Positions 25,089 through 34,597 of a DNA stretch of 64,000 bases are shown in pieces. The stretch lies in NCBI RefSeq assembly GCF_900116205.1, contig NZ_FOZS01000003.1, positions 372,001 to 436,000 of the forward strand. Direction: 5' to 3'. The notes under the pieces are model-generated. The model worked only from the letters and a program-made list of their open reading frames with translations. It ran no database searches and was not told where the DNA came from. Made by a program: the position numbers and the translations under genes. The DNA comes from Halostagnicola kamekurae (GTDB lineage: Archaea > Halobacteriota > Halobacteria > Halobacteriales > Natrialbaceae). Each line of letters opens with the position of its first letter. The stretch's first letter is position 1.

Positions 25089-26711
25089 TCACTGGTCGTT
25101 GGAGACAGTCGCCTCCCCACCTGTCGGATCTGACTCTGCACCATCAAAAAAAGACTTGACGAGTTTCTGCTCCGCACGCCGGAGGTGGTATAGCATCGTC
25201 GACCCGGCGATGTCGAGCGTTTCCGCCACTTCAGAAGAGGTGCTCCCTCGCGGTGACGCGAAGTAGTCCGACAGGTACGCAGTCCGGAGTACGGTCTGTT
25301 GCCTGTCGGTCAGCCGATCGTTGAGTCCATCTTGGAACGCCTCGACCGGTTCGGGTGTTTGGTTCGTCTCCTCTTTGGCGATGAGTTTCGTCTCCGAGAC
25401 AGTTTCATCGACGACCTCGATCAGCCGCCGAACGTCGCCGTCAGACGGGAGTTCGGCGACGAGACGAGCCGATTCGGAATTGTATTCGCCACCCCTGATC
25501 GTCGCGCCCCATGCTGCAAGCGCGGTCACGGGCGTTTCATCGGTGACAGTGACCTGCAACAGTGGCTGTGTCTCCGACCGAATTTGTCGCACGTCGGTGA
25601 CCGTTTGGTAGTCAGCCAGTAACTCGTCAAGGCATTCGATCGGTCCGTTCGCCGCAAGATAGCAGATGACGGCACCGTCACCACGGGGGACCGCACCGTC
25701 CAGCGACAGGGTTTGGTCCACATCTCGCGCGGCACCGACGAACGGGACTGTCTCGTCGCGGGCCTCGATAGTTACTTCGGTGACCGTGTCAGAGACCAGC
25801 AAGTTCTCCTGCCGGCCAGCCTTGATTGCGAACCCGGCGACGCTACCCAAGGTTTCGAGGGCGACACACTCCTGTTCGCTAAACCCGTCCTCTTGGCCGG
25901 AATACACCGTTACGACGCCGTAGACGGTCCCATGATACGCTAGCGGGACCGCAAGGCACGACCGGATGCCGTGGCCGAACGCCGCTCGACGGACGCCACG
26001 GGGGACAGTATCGTCCTCGGCAATCGTCTCAACGAGTTTCGTTTCGCCCGACGTGACAGCTTCCTGTCCGGGTAGAGTCCGCTCATCACCCAGACTCTCG
26101 TCGATTTGCTCTTGCAGGTCGGGGGCCTTGCCCGCTGAAGCAACCATCTGCAGACGTTCCGGGGAGAGCTCCCGGTCACCGACCCACGCAAACCGGTAGA
26201 GGTCGGTGCCACCCAGTCGCTCGCATACCGTCCGGGCGATGTCCGAGCGATCCGAGGCGCCGAGGACCTGCTGTAACACGGCTGCAACCAGCGAGTTGAT
26301 GCGTTGGAGTCGATCGAGTCGGTGGTCAAGCCGATCGATAGCTTGCGTAGTCTCCTTTCTCGGTGTACAATTCCGAACGTACACGAGCGCACGCTCGTCG
26401 ATTTGAACATCGATCGCGAGCCACTGATCGATCAGCGGGTAATACTCCTCGAACGATGCCGATGTCGGCTGAGCGTCGTCGAACGTTTCCCGCAGCGTCC
26501 CGGCGGCCGACTTCGGGAAGCTCTCACTGATTGTCGTACCACGCAGGGTAGCCGGATCGCCGTCCAGCAGCGTCGCGGCGGCGTCGTTGACGTCGAGAAT
26601 CTTTCCGTCACTCGTCGTCTCGATGACCCCGATCGGGGCCTGTCGGAGGCGAGTGTCCATCGTCTTTGTAGCACTGTCGTCTAGCTCGGCGGCATCGTTC
26701 TGTTCAGTCAT
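25089..26711 (-). CDS. PAS-GAF-HTH_10 regulator, bacterio-opsin-activator-like
   Basis: A 540-residue cytoplasmic sensor-regulator. A PAS domain spans about 25-125 (IGVIETTSDGKILDVNDAAA). A GAF domain lies at 140-300 (SCLAVPLAYHGTVYGVVTVY), followed by the BAT domain and a C-terminal HTH_10 (LTDRQQTVLRTAYLSDYF, then SSEVAETLDIAGSTMLYHLR). Such proteins sense redox, light or ligands and activate transcription. The ATG overlaps the stop of the kinase gene (26708-26711), so both are co-translated and probably act in one pathway. Confidence 0.88.
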   Translation of the reverse strand: MTEQNDAAELDDSATKTMDTRLRQAPIGVIETTSDGKILDVNDAAATLLDGDPATLRGTTISESFPKSAAGTLRETFDDAQPTSASFEEYYPLIDQWLAIDVQIDERALVYVRNCTPRKETTQAIDRLDHRLDRLQRINSLVAAVLQQVLGASDRSDIARTVCERLGGTDLYRFAWVGDRELSPERLQMVASAGKAPDLQEQIDESLGDERTLPGQEAVTSGETKLVETIAEDDTVPRGVRRAAFGHGIRSCLAVPLAYHGTVYGVVTVYSGQEDGFSEQECVALETLGSVAGFAIKAGRQENLLVSDTVTEVTIEARDETVPFVGAARDVDQTLSLDGAVPRGDGAVICYLAANGPIECLDELLADYQTVTDVRQIRSETQPLLQVTVTDETPVTALAAWGATIRGGEYNSESARLVAELPSDGDVRRLIEVVDETVSETKLIAKEETNQTPEPVEAFQDGLNDRLTDRQQTVLRTAYLSDYFASPRGSTSSEVAETLDIAGSTMLYHLRRAEQKLVKSFFDGAESDPTGGEATVSNDQ

Positions 26712-27931
26712 TCGTCTGTAACCGGTCGGAACTCAAATCGGGCGCCGCCGGACGATCCCTCCGTGATCGAAACTGTCCAGTCGTGTGCGCGAGCAATCCG
26801 CTCGACGATCGTCAGTCCGAGTCCAGTTCCTGCCTCGGCAGAGGAGTAGCCAGGATCGAAGACTCGTTCACGCTCGTCAGGTGCGATTCCGGGCCCGTCA
26901 TCGGCGACGAAGAATCCGCCGTCGAGACTACCCACGAGGATACGAACCGACTCGTCAAGGTCCAGTCCTGCCTCAGCACTGGGTGAAGAATGGGAGTGTT
27001 GGGCGTCGTCCTGGCGAGTTTGCGAGCCGGGGCTCGTTGAACTGTGTTCCACGGCGTTTCGGAACAGATTCTCGAACAGTCGTTGCAGTCGATCGGCGTC
27101 GGCGTTGATTGGTGACAGATCGTCGTCGACATCGAGGGACGCAGCACCCGTATCGACAGTCTCCCAAGCGTTGGACGCCACGTCGCTGATGGTGACGGAC
27201 TGTGACACGTCAATCGCGCGCTCCCCACGGGCGAGTGTGAGCGCATCTTGGATAATCCGTTCCATCCGATCGTGGGCGTCTCTGACTTGCTCGAAGTGCT
27301 CGTCCTCCCCCGTCTCTCTGGCAGCCAGAAGATGCGCGTTAGCGACATCAAGCGGATTCCGGAGATCGTGAGTGATGACGCTTGCGACGTGGTCAAGCCC
27401 TGAACTATCGGTATCTGTCGGCTTCATCTTGGTCACAAGGACGTGCCCATCGACTGTATCACTGCCGACCGTTCCGTCAGTCGCATCGCCGTCGAAGCTG
27501 CGAAGCCGAACGGGGCGCCGTTCGTTAGCGGAACTGCCGGCCGGCCGGACCCTAATTTCGGCGTCGATGGCATCCCCTTCGGCGAGCGCGGAACAGACCT
27601 CTTCGATCGCCGCCTCGTCGACCGCATGGTTCCGGAGCAGCCACTCACGGAGAATCGTACCGGTCGACGCTGCGTCGAACGTCGCGTCGAACGCATCGTT
27701 CGTCGCTGCAATCTGTGGCGTCCCGTCAACGACGGTGTAGCCGACGACCGGCTCTGGAACTGCATTGAGCACAACGGTACCAGGCTCACCCGTCCGAGTA
27801 TTGTTCCGATGGTCAGTCACTTGGATCACCGGCTCCACGCCTTCGGGGCGACGCGCTCGGGACGGTCCATGCGACAACTCGCCTCGGCCGCTTGAACCAG
27901 CGTCTGCCGTGCTGCTGTCGAAGTCATACAC
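26708..27931 (-). CDS. PAS-type sensor histidine kinase
   Basis: A 407-residue soluble kinase. An N-terminal sensory region of about 160 residues (PAS-like, PQIAATNDAFDATFD) precedes the H-box SVITHDLRNPLDVA. It then has the N-box LFENLFRNAVEHS, G1 VADDGPGIAPDE and G2 GTGLGLTIVER. The start codon is GTG at 27931, since no in-frame ATG fits. It is the first gene of the two-gene unit with the Bat-like regulator. A Ser/His/Gln-rich loop (about 300-325) between N and G1 boxes is unusual. Confidence 0.88.
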   Translation of the reverse strand: MYDFDSSTADAGSSGRGELSHGPSRARRPEGVEPVIQVTDHRNNTRTGEPGTVVLNAVPEPVVGYTVVDGTPQIAATNDAFDATFDAASTGTILREWLLRNHAVDEAAIEEVCSALAEGDAIDAEIRVRPAGSSANERRPVRLRSFDGDATDGTVGSDTVDGHVLVTKMKPTDTDSSGLDHVASVITHDLRNPLDVANAHLLAARETGEDEHFEQVRDAHDRMERIIQDALTLARGERAIDVSQSVTISDVASNAWETVDTGAASLDVDDDLSPINADADRLQRLFENLFRNAVEHSSTSPGSQTRQDDAQHSHSSPSAEAGLDLDESVRILVGSLDGGFFVADDGPGIAPDERERVFDPGYSSAEAGTGLGLTIVERIARAHDWTVSITEGSSGGARFEFRPVTDE

Positions 27932-27984
27932 TCACAGTTGTGATCCTTCACCCATAGACGCACCCTCTAGTAATACCGAAATCC

Positions 27985-28440
27985 GTTGTCAACTGCCTCG
28001 AGGTCAAGCCCCGAGGCCTGTCAGTGGACTCCCGCTCTAACCGAGTAATTCGGTAGGTCGAAATCAACCATTCGCGTTCACCGTCCCTGACCTCAGAGAA
28101 CCACTCCGTTCTCGGATTCTTCGTCGCAGGAGGGGTCAACGTCTTTCTTCACGGCGACGTGGAGATAGCACGTACCATCTCGTTTATGGAGCGTTGCTTC
28201 GGCTTTCTCCCATTCATCCGTCCAATAGTCCTCGAACGGTGTCCCTTCATCGTTGACTGACGTGACGTATTCGGCAGTCACGCGCTTGTCTGTGGCGGAG
28301 AGGGATACATGGTCGTCGTTGTACGTGATGGTTCGACCGTTATACACGACAACACTCCCTCGGAGCTCGGACTTGCTGGCTCGATATCAGCTTGTCCTTC
28401 GACGGGATTAACGAACGCAGCAAACGGTGTTTCTACTCGT
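27985..28440 (-). pseudogene. TnpB relic, internal fragment plus element right end
   Basis: A frame at 28347-28093 (minus) reads TITYNDDHVSLSATDKRVTA and WEKAEATLHKRDGTCYLHVA, the beta-barrel region of IS1341-type TnpB proteins before the RuvC domain. The RuvC domain is missing. At 27985-28012 a hairpin with CCTCG/CGAGG and the GGCAGTTGACAA end is the element's right end. So an internal deletion fused the two. Confidence 0.6.
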
Positions 28441-28487
28441 GAGATGTAGCGACGGTCGTTTTTTGAACTGTATTCGAAGTCGCGGTT

Positions 28488-29402
28488 ATGACAGCAATCA
28501 CTGCTGACGAGCTGTCGAAGCGGTATACGACAGTCACAGCTCTAGATCGAGTATCCCTTTCAGTTAACGAGGGGGAGATATTCGGGTTTCTAGGGCCCAA
28601 CGGCGCCGGGAAATCGACGTTCATCAATATCCTCCTCAACTTCGCGCGGCCGACCGCCGGTTCTGTGGAACTGTTCGGCCACGACTGTCAGGCGGAGGGC
28701 GTCGCGGCTCGAGACCGAATTGGCGTGCTGCCCGAGGGATATTCGGTGTTCGACCGGCTTACTGGTCGCCAGCATATCGAATACGCTGTTCGGTCGAAAG
28801 ACGCCGACGACGATCCGGTCGAAATCCTCGACCGCGTCGGCGTTCGGGACGCCGCCGACCGGCCGGCGAGCGACTACTCCAAAGGAATGAAACAGCGCCT
28901 CGTACTGGGGATGTCACTCGTCGACGAGCCCGACCTGCTAGTCCTCGATGAGCCGACATCGGGCCTGGACCCGAACGGCGCCACCGAGATCAGGTCGATC
29001 CTCCGCAAGGAGCGTGAGCGCGGTGCAGCGATCTTCTTTTCGAGCCACATCCTCGAACAGGTCGAAGCGATCTGTGACCGGGTCGGTATCCTGCAAGACG
29101 GCGAACTCGTCGCCGTCGACACGATCGAGGGGCTCAGACAGTCGATCGGCGGCGGCACCAAACTTCTAATCGACGTCACGGAGGTCGCCGACGCGACAGT
29201 CGAGGCAATTCGTGGCGTCGACGGCGTCGAGACCGCAACGGTCCGCGACGGATCGACAATCGAGGTGACCTGTACGAACGACGCGAAAATGGATGTCATA
29301 GTCGAACTGCAGCGCCTCGGCGCGGACGTGGTGAATTTCCGGACCGAAGAGGCATCTCTCGAAGACATGTTCGTCGCATACACCGGGAGCGGTCAGCGAT
29401 GA
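28488..29402 (+). CDS. ABC-2 type exporter ATPase
   Basis: A 304-residue ATPase: Walker A FLGPNGAGKS, Q-loop VLPEGYSVFD, signature YSKGMKQRLVLG (the SGG is SKG), Walker B LLVLDEPTSGLDPNG, H-loop FSSHIL. The last 90 residues form a regulatory-like domain ending SLEDMFVAYTG, the usual signature end of this family. With the two permeases (4-nt ATGA overlaps) it makes a drug/peptide/NosFY-like exporter. Substrate unknown. The gene begins 50 nt after the dead TnpB relic. Confidence 0.9.
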   Translation: MTAITADELSKRYTTVTALDRVSLSVNEGEIFGFLGPNGAGKSTFINILLNFARPTAGSVELFGHDCQAEGVAARDRIGVLPEGYSVFDRLTGRQHIEYAVRSKDADDDPVEILDRVGVRDAADRPASDYSKGMKQRLVLGMSLVDEPDLLVLDEPTSGLDPNGATEIRSILRKERERGAAIFFSSHILEQVEAICDRVGILQDGELVAVDTIEGLRQSIGGGTKLLIDVTEVADATVEAIRGVDGVETATVRDGSTIEVTCTNDAKMDVIVELQRLGADVVNFRTEEASLEDMFVAYTGSGQR

Positions 29403-30208
29403 GCTGGCGAGTCATCGCTCGGACGGACGCCGGACTCGCTGCCGAGCCACGATCGACTCGCCTATTGCTCGGGCTCCCAGCCGCTACGATTCTCGTGGCT
29501 GCGTATCTCTATCCAGTGCTCGGAACCGACCCGATAACGACCGCCCGCTTCACCGGGTTCGTTGACGGTTGGCTCACGACCGTCATTCCCCTCGTCGGCG
29601 TCTTGCTGGGCCACAATGCGATCGTCAGCGAGCGTCAGTCGGGCGCCCTGTTGCTTTCACTATCGCTGCCCCACAGCCGGGACGATCTCGTCCTCGGAAA
29701 GGTACTCAGCCGCGTCGGGCTGTTGAGCGGTGCGATCCTCGCAGCAATGACCATCGGCGCGGGGCTCGTCGTTTACCCGTTTGGTAGTCTTGCTATCGGT
29801 CGATTCATCGGCTTCGCCGCGGCGATAATCGTGTTCGGAGCGATCTGGACTAACCTCGGAATCGCGGCGTCGCTCTCGACTGGGACCAAACAGCGTGCGG
29901 CCGTGTTCTCGCTCGGGCTGGTCGTCCTGTTCGTGATGGCATGGAACGGCATTGCAGGCGCCCTGCGCTTTGGACTGAACAGGACCGGTATCATCGACGG
30001 CACCCTGCCTACTCCTGTTCAGTTCGTCTTCGATCACGATCCCGGAACCGTCTTCCAGCGGGTAACTGTAGGCTTTTTCGATCCGAGCACCGGTCTCGAC
30101 GGCCCCTGGTATCTCGGCAAGTGGATCGCACTTGCCGTGTTCTTGCTTTGGCTGGTTGTCCCGCTGGCGCTGAGCTACTCTCGCTTCACCAGCAGTGATC
30201 TCGCATGA
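29399..30208 (+). CDS. ABC-2 type permease A
   Basis: A 269-residue membrane protein with six spans. It begins MSWRVIARTDAGLAAEPRST and shows LVGVLLGHNAIVSERQSGAL and SLPHSRDDLVLGKVLSRV, the conserved cytosolic loop of NosY/ABC-2 permeases. It ends PLALSYSRFTSSDLA. Overlaps the ATPase and the next permease by 4 nt each. A paralogue of permease B, so a heterodimer is likely. Confidence 0.87.
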   Translation: MSWRVIARTDAGLAAEPRSTRLLLGLPAATILVAAYLYPVLGTDPITTARFTGFVDGWLTTVIPLVGVLLGHNAIVSERQSGALLLSLSLPHSRDDLVLGKVLSRVGLLSGAILAAMTIGAGLVVYPFGSLAIGRFIGFAAAIIVFGAIWTNLGIAASLSTGTKQRAAVFSLGLVVLFVMAWNGIAGALRFGLNRTGIIDGTLPTPVQFVFDHDPGTVFQRVTVGFFDPSTGLDGPWYLGKWIALAVFLLWLVVPLALSYSRFTSSDLA

Positions 30209-31017
30209 GTTGGCGATCCGTCGCGCGCAAGGATGTGCGCGACGCCAGCCGATCCCGAACACTCTGGGTGCTGTTCGGGCTGTTTTCGGTGCTGTTCGTC
30301 GGTTATGCTGCGGCGTACACCTACGTCGGAGACGAGACGTTCACCGGGTTCGTCGCCGGCGTCTTTAGTCTCGTCAGCGGCCTCCTGCCGATCCTCGGGA
30401 TTGTGCTCGGCTACCGGTCGATAGCCGACGACCGAGCGGATGGGAGCATCCTGCTTTCGATGTCGTTCCCACAGTCTCGCAGGGACCTGCTCGCCGGAAC
30501 GGTGCTTGGCCGGGTGATCGTGTTACTGGCCCCGGTGCTCCTCTGGCTATCAGTCGCCGGGCTGTACGCGGCGCTGCGGTACGGAACCGACGGGGCGCTC
30601 GCATATCCGTGGTTCCTACTTGTCACCGCCCTCTACGGAGCGTCGTTCGTAGCAGTCGCCGTCGCGCTCTCAGCGTCGACGACGGTCGACCGCCGGATTG
30701 TCTACGGTGCCGTCGGAGCGTATCTGCTACTGGTGGTGCTCTGGCGATCACTCGTTTCGTTTGCCGTGGCGTTCCTCCACCGATTCAACCCCAGTGTGGG
30801 GACACCCGACTGGGAATTGTTGCTCCAGCTAGCCGAGCCCGGTGAAGCGTACGCACGACTCCTGCGCGCCGGATTCGATATTGACCGGGCAAGTCAGTAC
30901 GTCGGGGAGAAAGCACCGGCGTTCGTCGACTGGTGGGCCGCATTGATCGTGATCGTCCTCTGGATCGTGGTGCCGCTGGCGATCGGCTACCGTCAGTTCG
31001 AGGCCAGTGACCTGTGA
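30205..31017 (+). CDS. ABC-2 type permease B
   Basis: A 270-residue paralogue of permease A: MSWRSVARKDVRDASRSRTL start, ILGIVLGYRSIADDRADGSI, then MSFPQSRRDLLAGTVLGRV in the same loop, and ending PLAIGYRQFEASDL. Six membrane spans. Translationally coupled to permease A. The downstream 115 nt separate it from the 7TM histidine kinase. Confidence 0.87.
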   Translation: MSWRSVARKDVRDASRSRTLWVLFGLFSVLFVGYAAAYTYVGDETFTGFVAGVFSLVSGLLPILGIVLGYRSIADDRADGSILLSMSFPQSRRDLLAGTVLGRVIVLLAPVLLWLSVAGLYAALRYGTDGALAYPWFLLVTALYGASFVAVAVALSASTTVDRRIVYGAVGAYLLLVVLWRSLVSFAVAFLHRFNPSVGTPDWELLLQLAEPGEAYARLLRAGFDIDRASQYVGEKAPAFVDWWAALIVIVLWIVVPLAIGYRQFEASDL

Positions 31018-31132
31018 TCGGTCACAGTCATCCGGGCAGTTCGGCGACTGTAGGAGATGCCACGTCTTCGGTGTCGGATCGGAGCTAGACCACCACGTTG
31101 ATTACATGGATCGAGAAATTGATGGATAGAAA

Positions 31133-32788
31133 ATGTCGATCGTCGGAACAGTAGCGGCCGTCACCCTTGACGCGATAGCGAGCGCGCTGCTGGGCTGGAC
31201 AACTTGGCTCGCTCTCCAGTCACGGGATCGTCCCAGCGCACACCCCTTTATCGCCATACTGGCCCTCCTGACGACCATGGCCGTGCTTTCGGTGCTTGCA
31301 GAACTCCCTGGTACGGCGGCGATTCCGCTTCTGTCGTCACTCGTCGAATTTGGTCAGTTCGGAATCGGGATCGTCATCCCAGGCGTGTGGGTCATGTACG
31401 CGCTCAGTTACACTGGTCGGGGGACCGGGCTAACCCGGTGGCGCGTCGCCATGTTTCTGGGGATTGCGCTGCCCCTCGTCTTGAGCGCCGCAATCCTCTT
31501 TGTCGACCTGCCAAGGACCGTCCTTGAAGGGCTGCTTGCATCGTTCCTCGGGACGGAGATCATGTTGCTGTTCGGCCTGTTTATCTATGGAACGTACTTG
31601 CTTCTCGGTCACGGCTGGAATCACGCCCGCATCTCGAAGCTTCAGATCGCGGCCGTAATCTCGGCTGTTGCAGCACCGTATTACGCCGGCGGGGCCGGAA
31701 GTAGCGATCCCATCGCGGACGGTGTGACTGTCGGCCTCCTCGTCTCCGGTGGGCTGTTTGCGGTCGCGGTGCGGCGCTATCCAGTGATGACTGGCTTCCC
31801 GAAAGCCGATCACGTCGCACGAACGCACGTTGTCGAGGCGCTGCAAGAGGCGGTCATCGTCCTCGACTGGGAGGATCACGTGCTCGACGCCAACGCGACG
31901 ACTGCCGAACTGTTCGACCGGTCGACAGCGTCGATGATCAGCGACCCGATCCACTCGGTTGTCGACGGTCTCGACGGCACCGACCTTTCGGCAGGCGCGA
32001 CAGGAACGGTCACACTCCAGACAACCAAGGGACGCCGACGATTCCAGTACAGCGTCTCGGCCGTCAACGACGCCGAAGTCGACGGTGGGGCCGACGCAGT
32101 TGCCAGAACCGTGCTATTACGCGACGTAACAGACCGCCAGACACGCGAACAGCGCCTCTCGGTGCTCAACCGAGTTCTCCGGCACAATGTCAGGAATGAA
32201 CTAGACGTCATTCTCGCCTATGCTGACCGCATCGACGACGAGACCGTTCGGGATGGGATCCGCGACAGCGCAACCGACCTCGTCGATCTTAGCGACAAGG
32301 CGCGGGAAGCGGAGGACGTGATGACTGCCAGTGCGGACTCACCGGAATCGGTCGATCTCGCGGCCGTCGCACGGGATGTCGTCGAACAGCACCGCACCGA
32401 AGATCAGCCGTGTGAGATCTTGTTGTCCTGTCCAGACGAACTGACCGTTTCGTCGCACCGAACTATCATCTGGCAGGTGTTGACCGAACTGGTCGGCAAC
32501 GCCATCGAACACACCGATAGACCGACACACGTCGAGGTTACCGTTCGAGGAGGCCCCAACGGTGCCGCCGAACTCGTTGTCGCTGACGACGGGACGGGGA
32601 TTCCCCACCGAGAAAGAAAGATTCTGGACGCCGGAACGGAAACCCAACTTGAGCATGGCAGCGGGATCGGGCTCTGGTTCGTCAACTGGGCCGTCACGCA
32701 ACTGGGCGGCGAGCTCGCCTTTCGGGAAAATGACCCGTCGGGAAGTGTCGTAACAGTTCGTCTTTACGACGATGAATACGACTCGTAG
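31133..32788 (+). CDS. 7TM-type sensor histidine kinase with PAS domain
   Basis: A 551-residue membrane kinase. Residues 1-215 form seven spans of the histidine-kinase N-terminal 7TM region. A PAS domain (VVEALQEAVIVLDWEDHVLD) spans about 235-330. The kinase part holds H-box LNRVLRHNVRNELDVI, N-box LTELVGNAIEHTD, G1 VADDGTGIPHRE and G2 GSGIGLWFVN. Many haloarchaeal kinases carry this RHNxRNEL box. Its cognate regulator may be the HalX protein at 24497-25081. Its end overlaps a TnpB relic on the other strand. Confidence 0.87.
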   Translation: MSIVGTVAAVTLDAIASALLGWTTWLALQSRDRPSAHPFIAILALLTTMAVLSVLAELPGTAAIPLLSSLVEFGQFGIGIVIPGVWVMYALSYTGRGTGLTRWRVAMFLGIALPLVLSAAILFVDLPRTVLEGLLASFLGTEIMLLFGLFIYGTYLLLGHGWNHARISKLQIAAVISAVAAPYYAGGAGSSDPIADGVTVGLLVSGGLFAVAVRRYPVMTGFPKADHVARTHVVEALQEAVIVLDWEDHVLDANATTAELFDRSTASMISDPIHSVVDGLDGTDLSAGATGTVTLQTTKGRRRFQYSVSAVNDAEVDGGADAVARTVLLRDVTDRQTREQRLSVLNRVLRHNVRNELDVILAYADRIDDETVRDGIRDSATDLVDLSDKAREAEDVMTASADSPESVDLAAVARDVVEQHRTEDQPCEILLSCPDELTVSSHRTIIWQVLTELVGNAIEHTDRPTHVEVTVRGGPNGAAELVVADDGTGIPHRERKILDAGTETQLEHGSGIGLWFVNWAVTQLGGELAFRENDPSGSVVTVRLYDDEYDS

Positions 32789-32849
32789 CCTCCGGCGGGA
32801 ATAGTGACGTCGTCAACACCTGCAGAGTTAACGTCGGGTAACTGTAGCA

Positions 32850-33228
32850 CGTCAGCTAGCACGTTTCCGCGCCTGCCGTGAAGTAGTGAACCATCGCTGC
32901 CTACTCGCCGCCTTCGGCGGCTCCTTGAGGCAGGGGTTCCTGCTTCTGTGACGCGTTTTGCAGGAACAACCGCAGTCCCTGCAGGGAACGCAGTCTCCAC
33001 AGACGTGCCTTCGGAGTGACCCACTCCTAGTTCGGTGAGTCCGCGAGAAAGGATATTCCACACTGCATTTGCGTCTCTGGCCGCCTCAAAGCTACACGCC
33101 GGACAGGAGGGTTCACGCGCCCACACCGGTTTGTCGGTTTCCACGCCACAATTGGACACTCTTTGGTTGTACTCTGGCTCAACGTCTACGAAGTGCGTCC
33201 CCTCACGGTTGCACTTGTATTCGAGCAT
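32850..33228 (-). pseudogene. TnpB relic, C-terminal fragment with frameshift
   Basis: Minus-strand text: MLEYKCNREGTHFVDVEPEY, SNCGVETDKPVWAREPSCPA (zinc finger C..C, second pair CPAC), FEAARDANAVWNILSRGL, then GVGHSEGTSVETAFP. After EAGTPAS the proper ending (LKEPPKAASR) continues in another frame, so a frameshift lies near 32945. The N-terminal part is missing. GCCGCC/GGCGGC (32908-32922) forms a short hairpin in the 3' end. Fourth TnpB-type remnant of this window. Confidence 0.7.
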
Positions 33229-33452
33229 CGAAGTGAGCGTGGCTCATACCGCTGACGCTGTGTTACGGAAAGTTCAATGCGAAAGCCTCGCCGTTTACAG
33301 TAGTTGTCGAATCTGTTTTAACCAGCTTATTTCGAAGTGAACTAATCCTGGCTGGCTGATATAAACCCATATATAGATGAGATCTACAAATCTGATACAA
33401 TCAGGTCTTTTGATAACAGTTAGAGAGGGGTTCGGCAACTACTGTTTAGCGC

Positions 33453-33472
33453 GAGGAGTGTCAACACTCCTC
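33453..33472 (-). terminator. perfect 9-bp hairpin after a small membrane-protein gene
   Basis: GAGGAGTGT and ACACTCCTC form a perfect stem with a 2-nt loop, four bases past the stop of the minus-strand gene ending at 33476. It may mark transcription or mRNA 3'-end formation for that gene; haloarchaeal terminators are usually T-rich, and no T-run follows, so the role is tentative. Confidence 0.45.
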
Positions 33473-33475
33473 GGT

Positions 33476-33718
33476 CTAGCCGCGCGCTTCTGCCTGAGCG
33501 TCGCTGATGATCTTGTAGACGTGGATCGGAACGATCACTATGCCCAACAGCAGGTAGTTGAGCGTGAGGAGATTGAGTATCGCTAGCCTCGTCCGGCCAA
33601 CGTAGTAGTACGCCACCGGCGAGAGCACGATTGACAGCAGGATCGCCACTGGAAAGGATTTATCGGCGATCGCTTGTGCGTGAGCGCCGTCGTCAGCGGG
33701 GGAGCTATTCGTCGTCAT
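33476..33718 (-). CDS. small two-span membrane protein
   Basis: 80 residues (MTTNSSPADDG start), with two hydrophobic segments (FPVAILLSIVLSPVAYYYV and LLTLNYLLLGIVIVPIHVY). Its start overlaps by 14 nt the end of a 37-codon upstream frame that also encodes a hydrophobic peptide. A leader upstream of 33718 is shared. Function unknown; similar small membrane proteins (DUF-type) are common in haloarchaea. Confidence 0.65.
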   Translation of the reverse strand: MTTNSSPADDGAHAQAIADKSFPVAILLSIVLSPVAYYYVGRTRLAILNLLTLNYLLLGIVIVPIHVYKIISDAQAEARG

Positions 33719-33818
33719 GGGTGTTAGAGGGATTGATTGAGCGCCGCCGGTAGAGCGCGTATCCGAGTGCGGCCGCGACCGCAACGATGCTCGCAAACCT
33801 CGTCTTGCTCACCTCCAT
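33705..33818 (-). CDS. very small single-span ORF, overlaps the next gene
   Basis: 37 codons: MEVSKTRFASIVAVAAALG with a single hydrophobic segment, then Arg/Ser-rich end. It overlaps the start of the 80-residue membrane protein by 14 nt, as in translational coupling. It is too short for standard gene calls, so it may be missed. Unknown function. Confidence 0.4.
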   Translation of the reverse strand: MEVSKTRFASIVAVAAALGYALYRRRSINPSNTHDDE

Positions 33819-34093
33819 ATCTGAACGAGGGGATGGTAGTCAAATAGGTCCAGACGCAGAGTCTCAGTTCACGAAACGCCCGTTTGCCGCATACTGGTGT
33901 GGGTGATGGCTCGCGTCGGTAGCACGACGGTTGGCCAGCAATCGCCACCTGGTGACAATGGTGTTCCGGACCGTGAAACACCACACCGGGGGCCTTGGCG
34001 CGACCCTGTCCGTCTCAGCTCCCGGTGTTTCGTACCGAGAGAATTTTCGTTACTGTTTATTTTCATCCGGCTTCAGTTCCAGATGAGCTACCA

Positions 34094-34597
34094 ATGACTG
34101 CTCAGACACCCCGCGACGGAACCCCCCCCAGACGGACATTTATTGCTGCAAGCGGCACGGCGCTACTGGGATCGACAGCAGGCTGTACAGCCGTAGTCAA
34201 CTTCATCGGGAGTCAGATCCTCGAGCAGGTTAACGTGTTCAACGAGACCAACCAACCGGTCACTGGCGCTATCACCATCGTCGATCCGGCCGGCGACACC
34301 GTGCTTGACGAAACCTTCGATCTCGCCGCCTCGGACTCGGAAGAGAGTGACAACGAGTCAAGTTCCAGTGATGAAAATCAATCACTCGCAGTGTACGACG
34401 ACGTGTGGACCGAGTCGGGATCGTACGAAGTGGCGGTCGAGTTGGACAGTGAGATTGACGGCCAATCGCAAGCGAACGGGACAGTGACGATCGACACTCC
34501 CGACGAGCAGAAACTCGCTGCCGCGCTCGGCACCGATGATGCCGACAGACCGATCGACTTCCGCGTAGGCAAAAGTCTCTCGGAATTTGGAGATTGA
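34094..34597 (+). CDS. Tat-type lipoprotein
   Basis: A 167-residue protein. A signal with RR (GTPPRRTFIAASGTALLG) and lipobox STAGC near residue 33 directs export and lipid anchoring. A beta-rich domain follows (QVNVFNETNQPVTGAITIVD), interrupted by an Asp/Ser/Glu-rich linker (about 78-92), then EVAVELDSEIDGQSQANGTV. No known family. ATG at 34094 gives the correct Tat signal; the upstream start at 33995 would hide it. Confidence 0.75.
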   Translation: MTAQTPRDGTPPRRTFIAASGTALLGSTAGCTAVVNFIGSQILEQVNVFNETNQPVTGAITIVDPAGDTVLDETFDLAASDSEESDNESSSSDENQSLAVYDDVWTESGSYEVAVELDSEIDGQSQANGTVTIDTPDEQKLAAALGTDDADRPIDFRVGKSLSEFGD

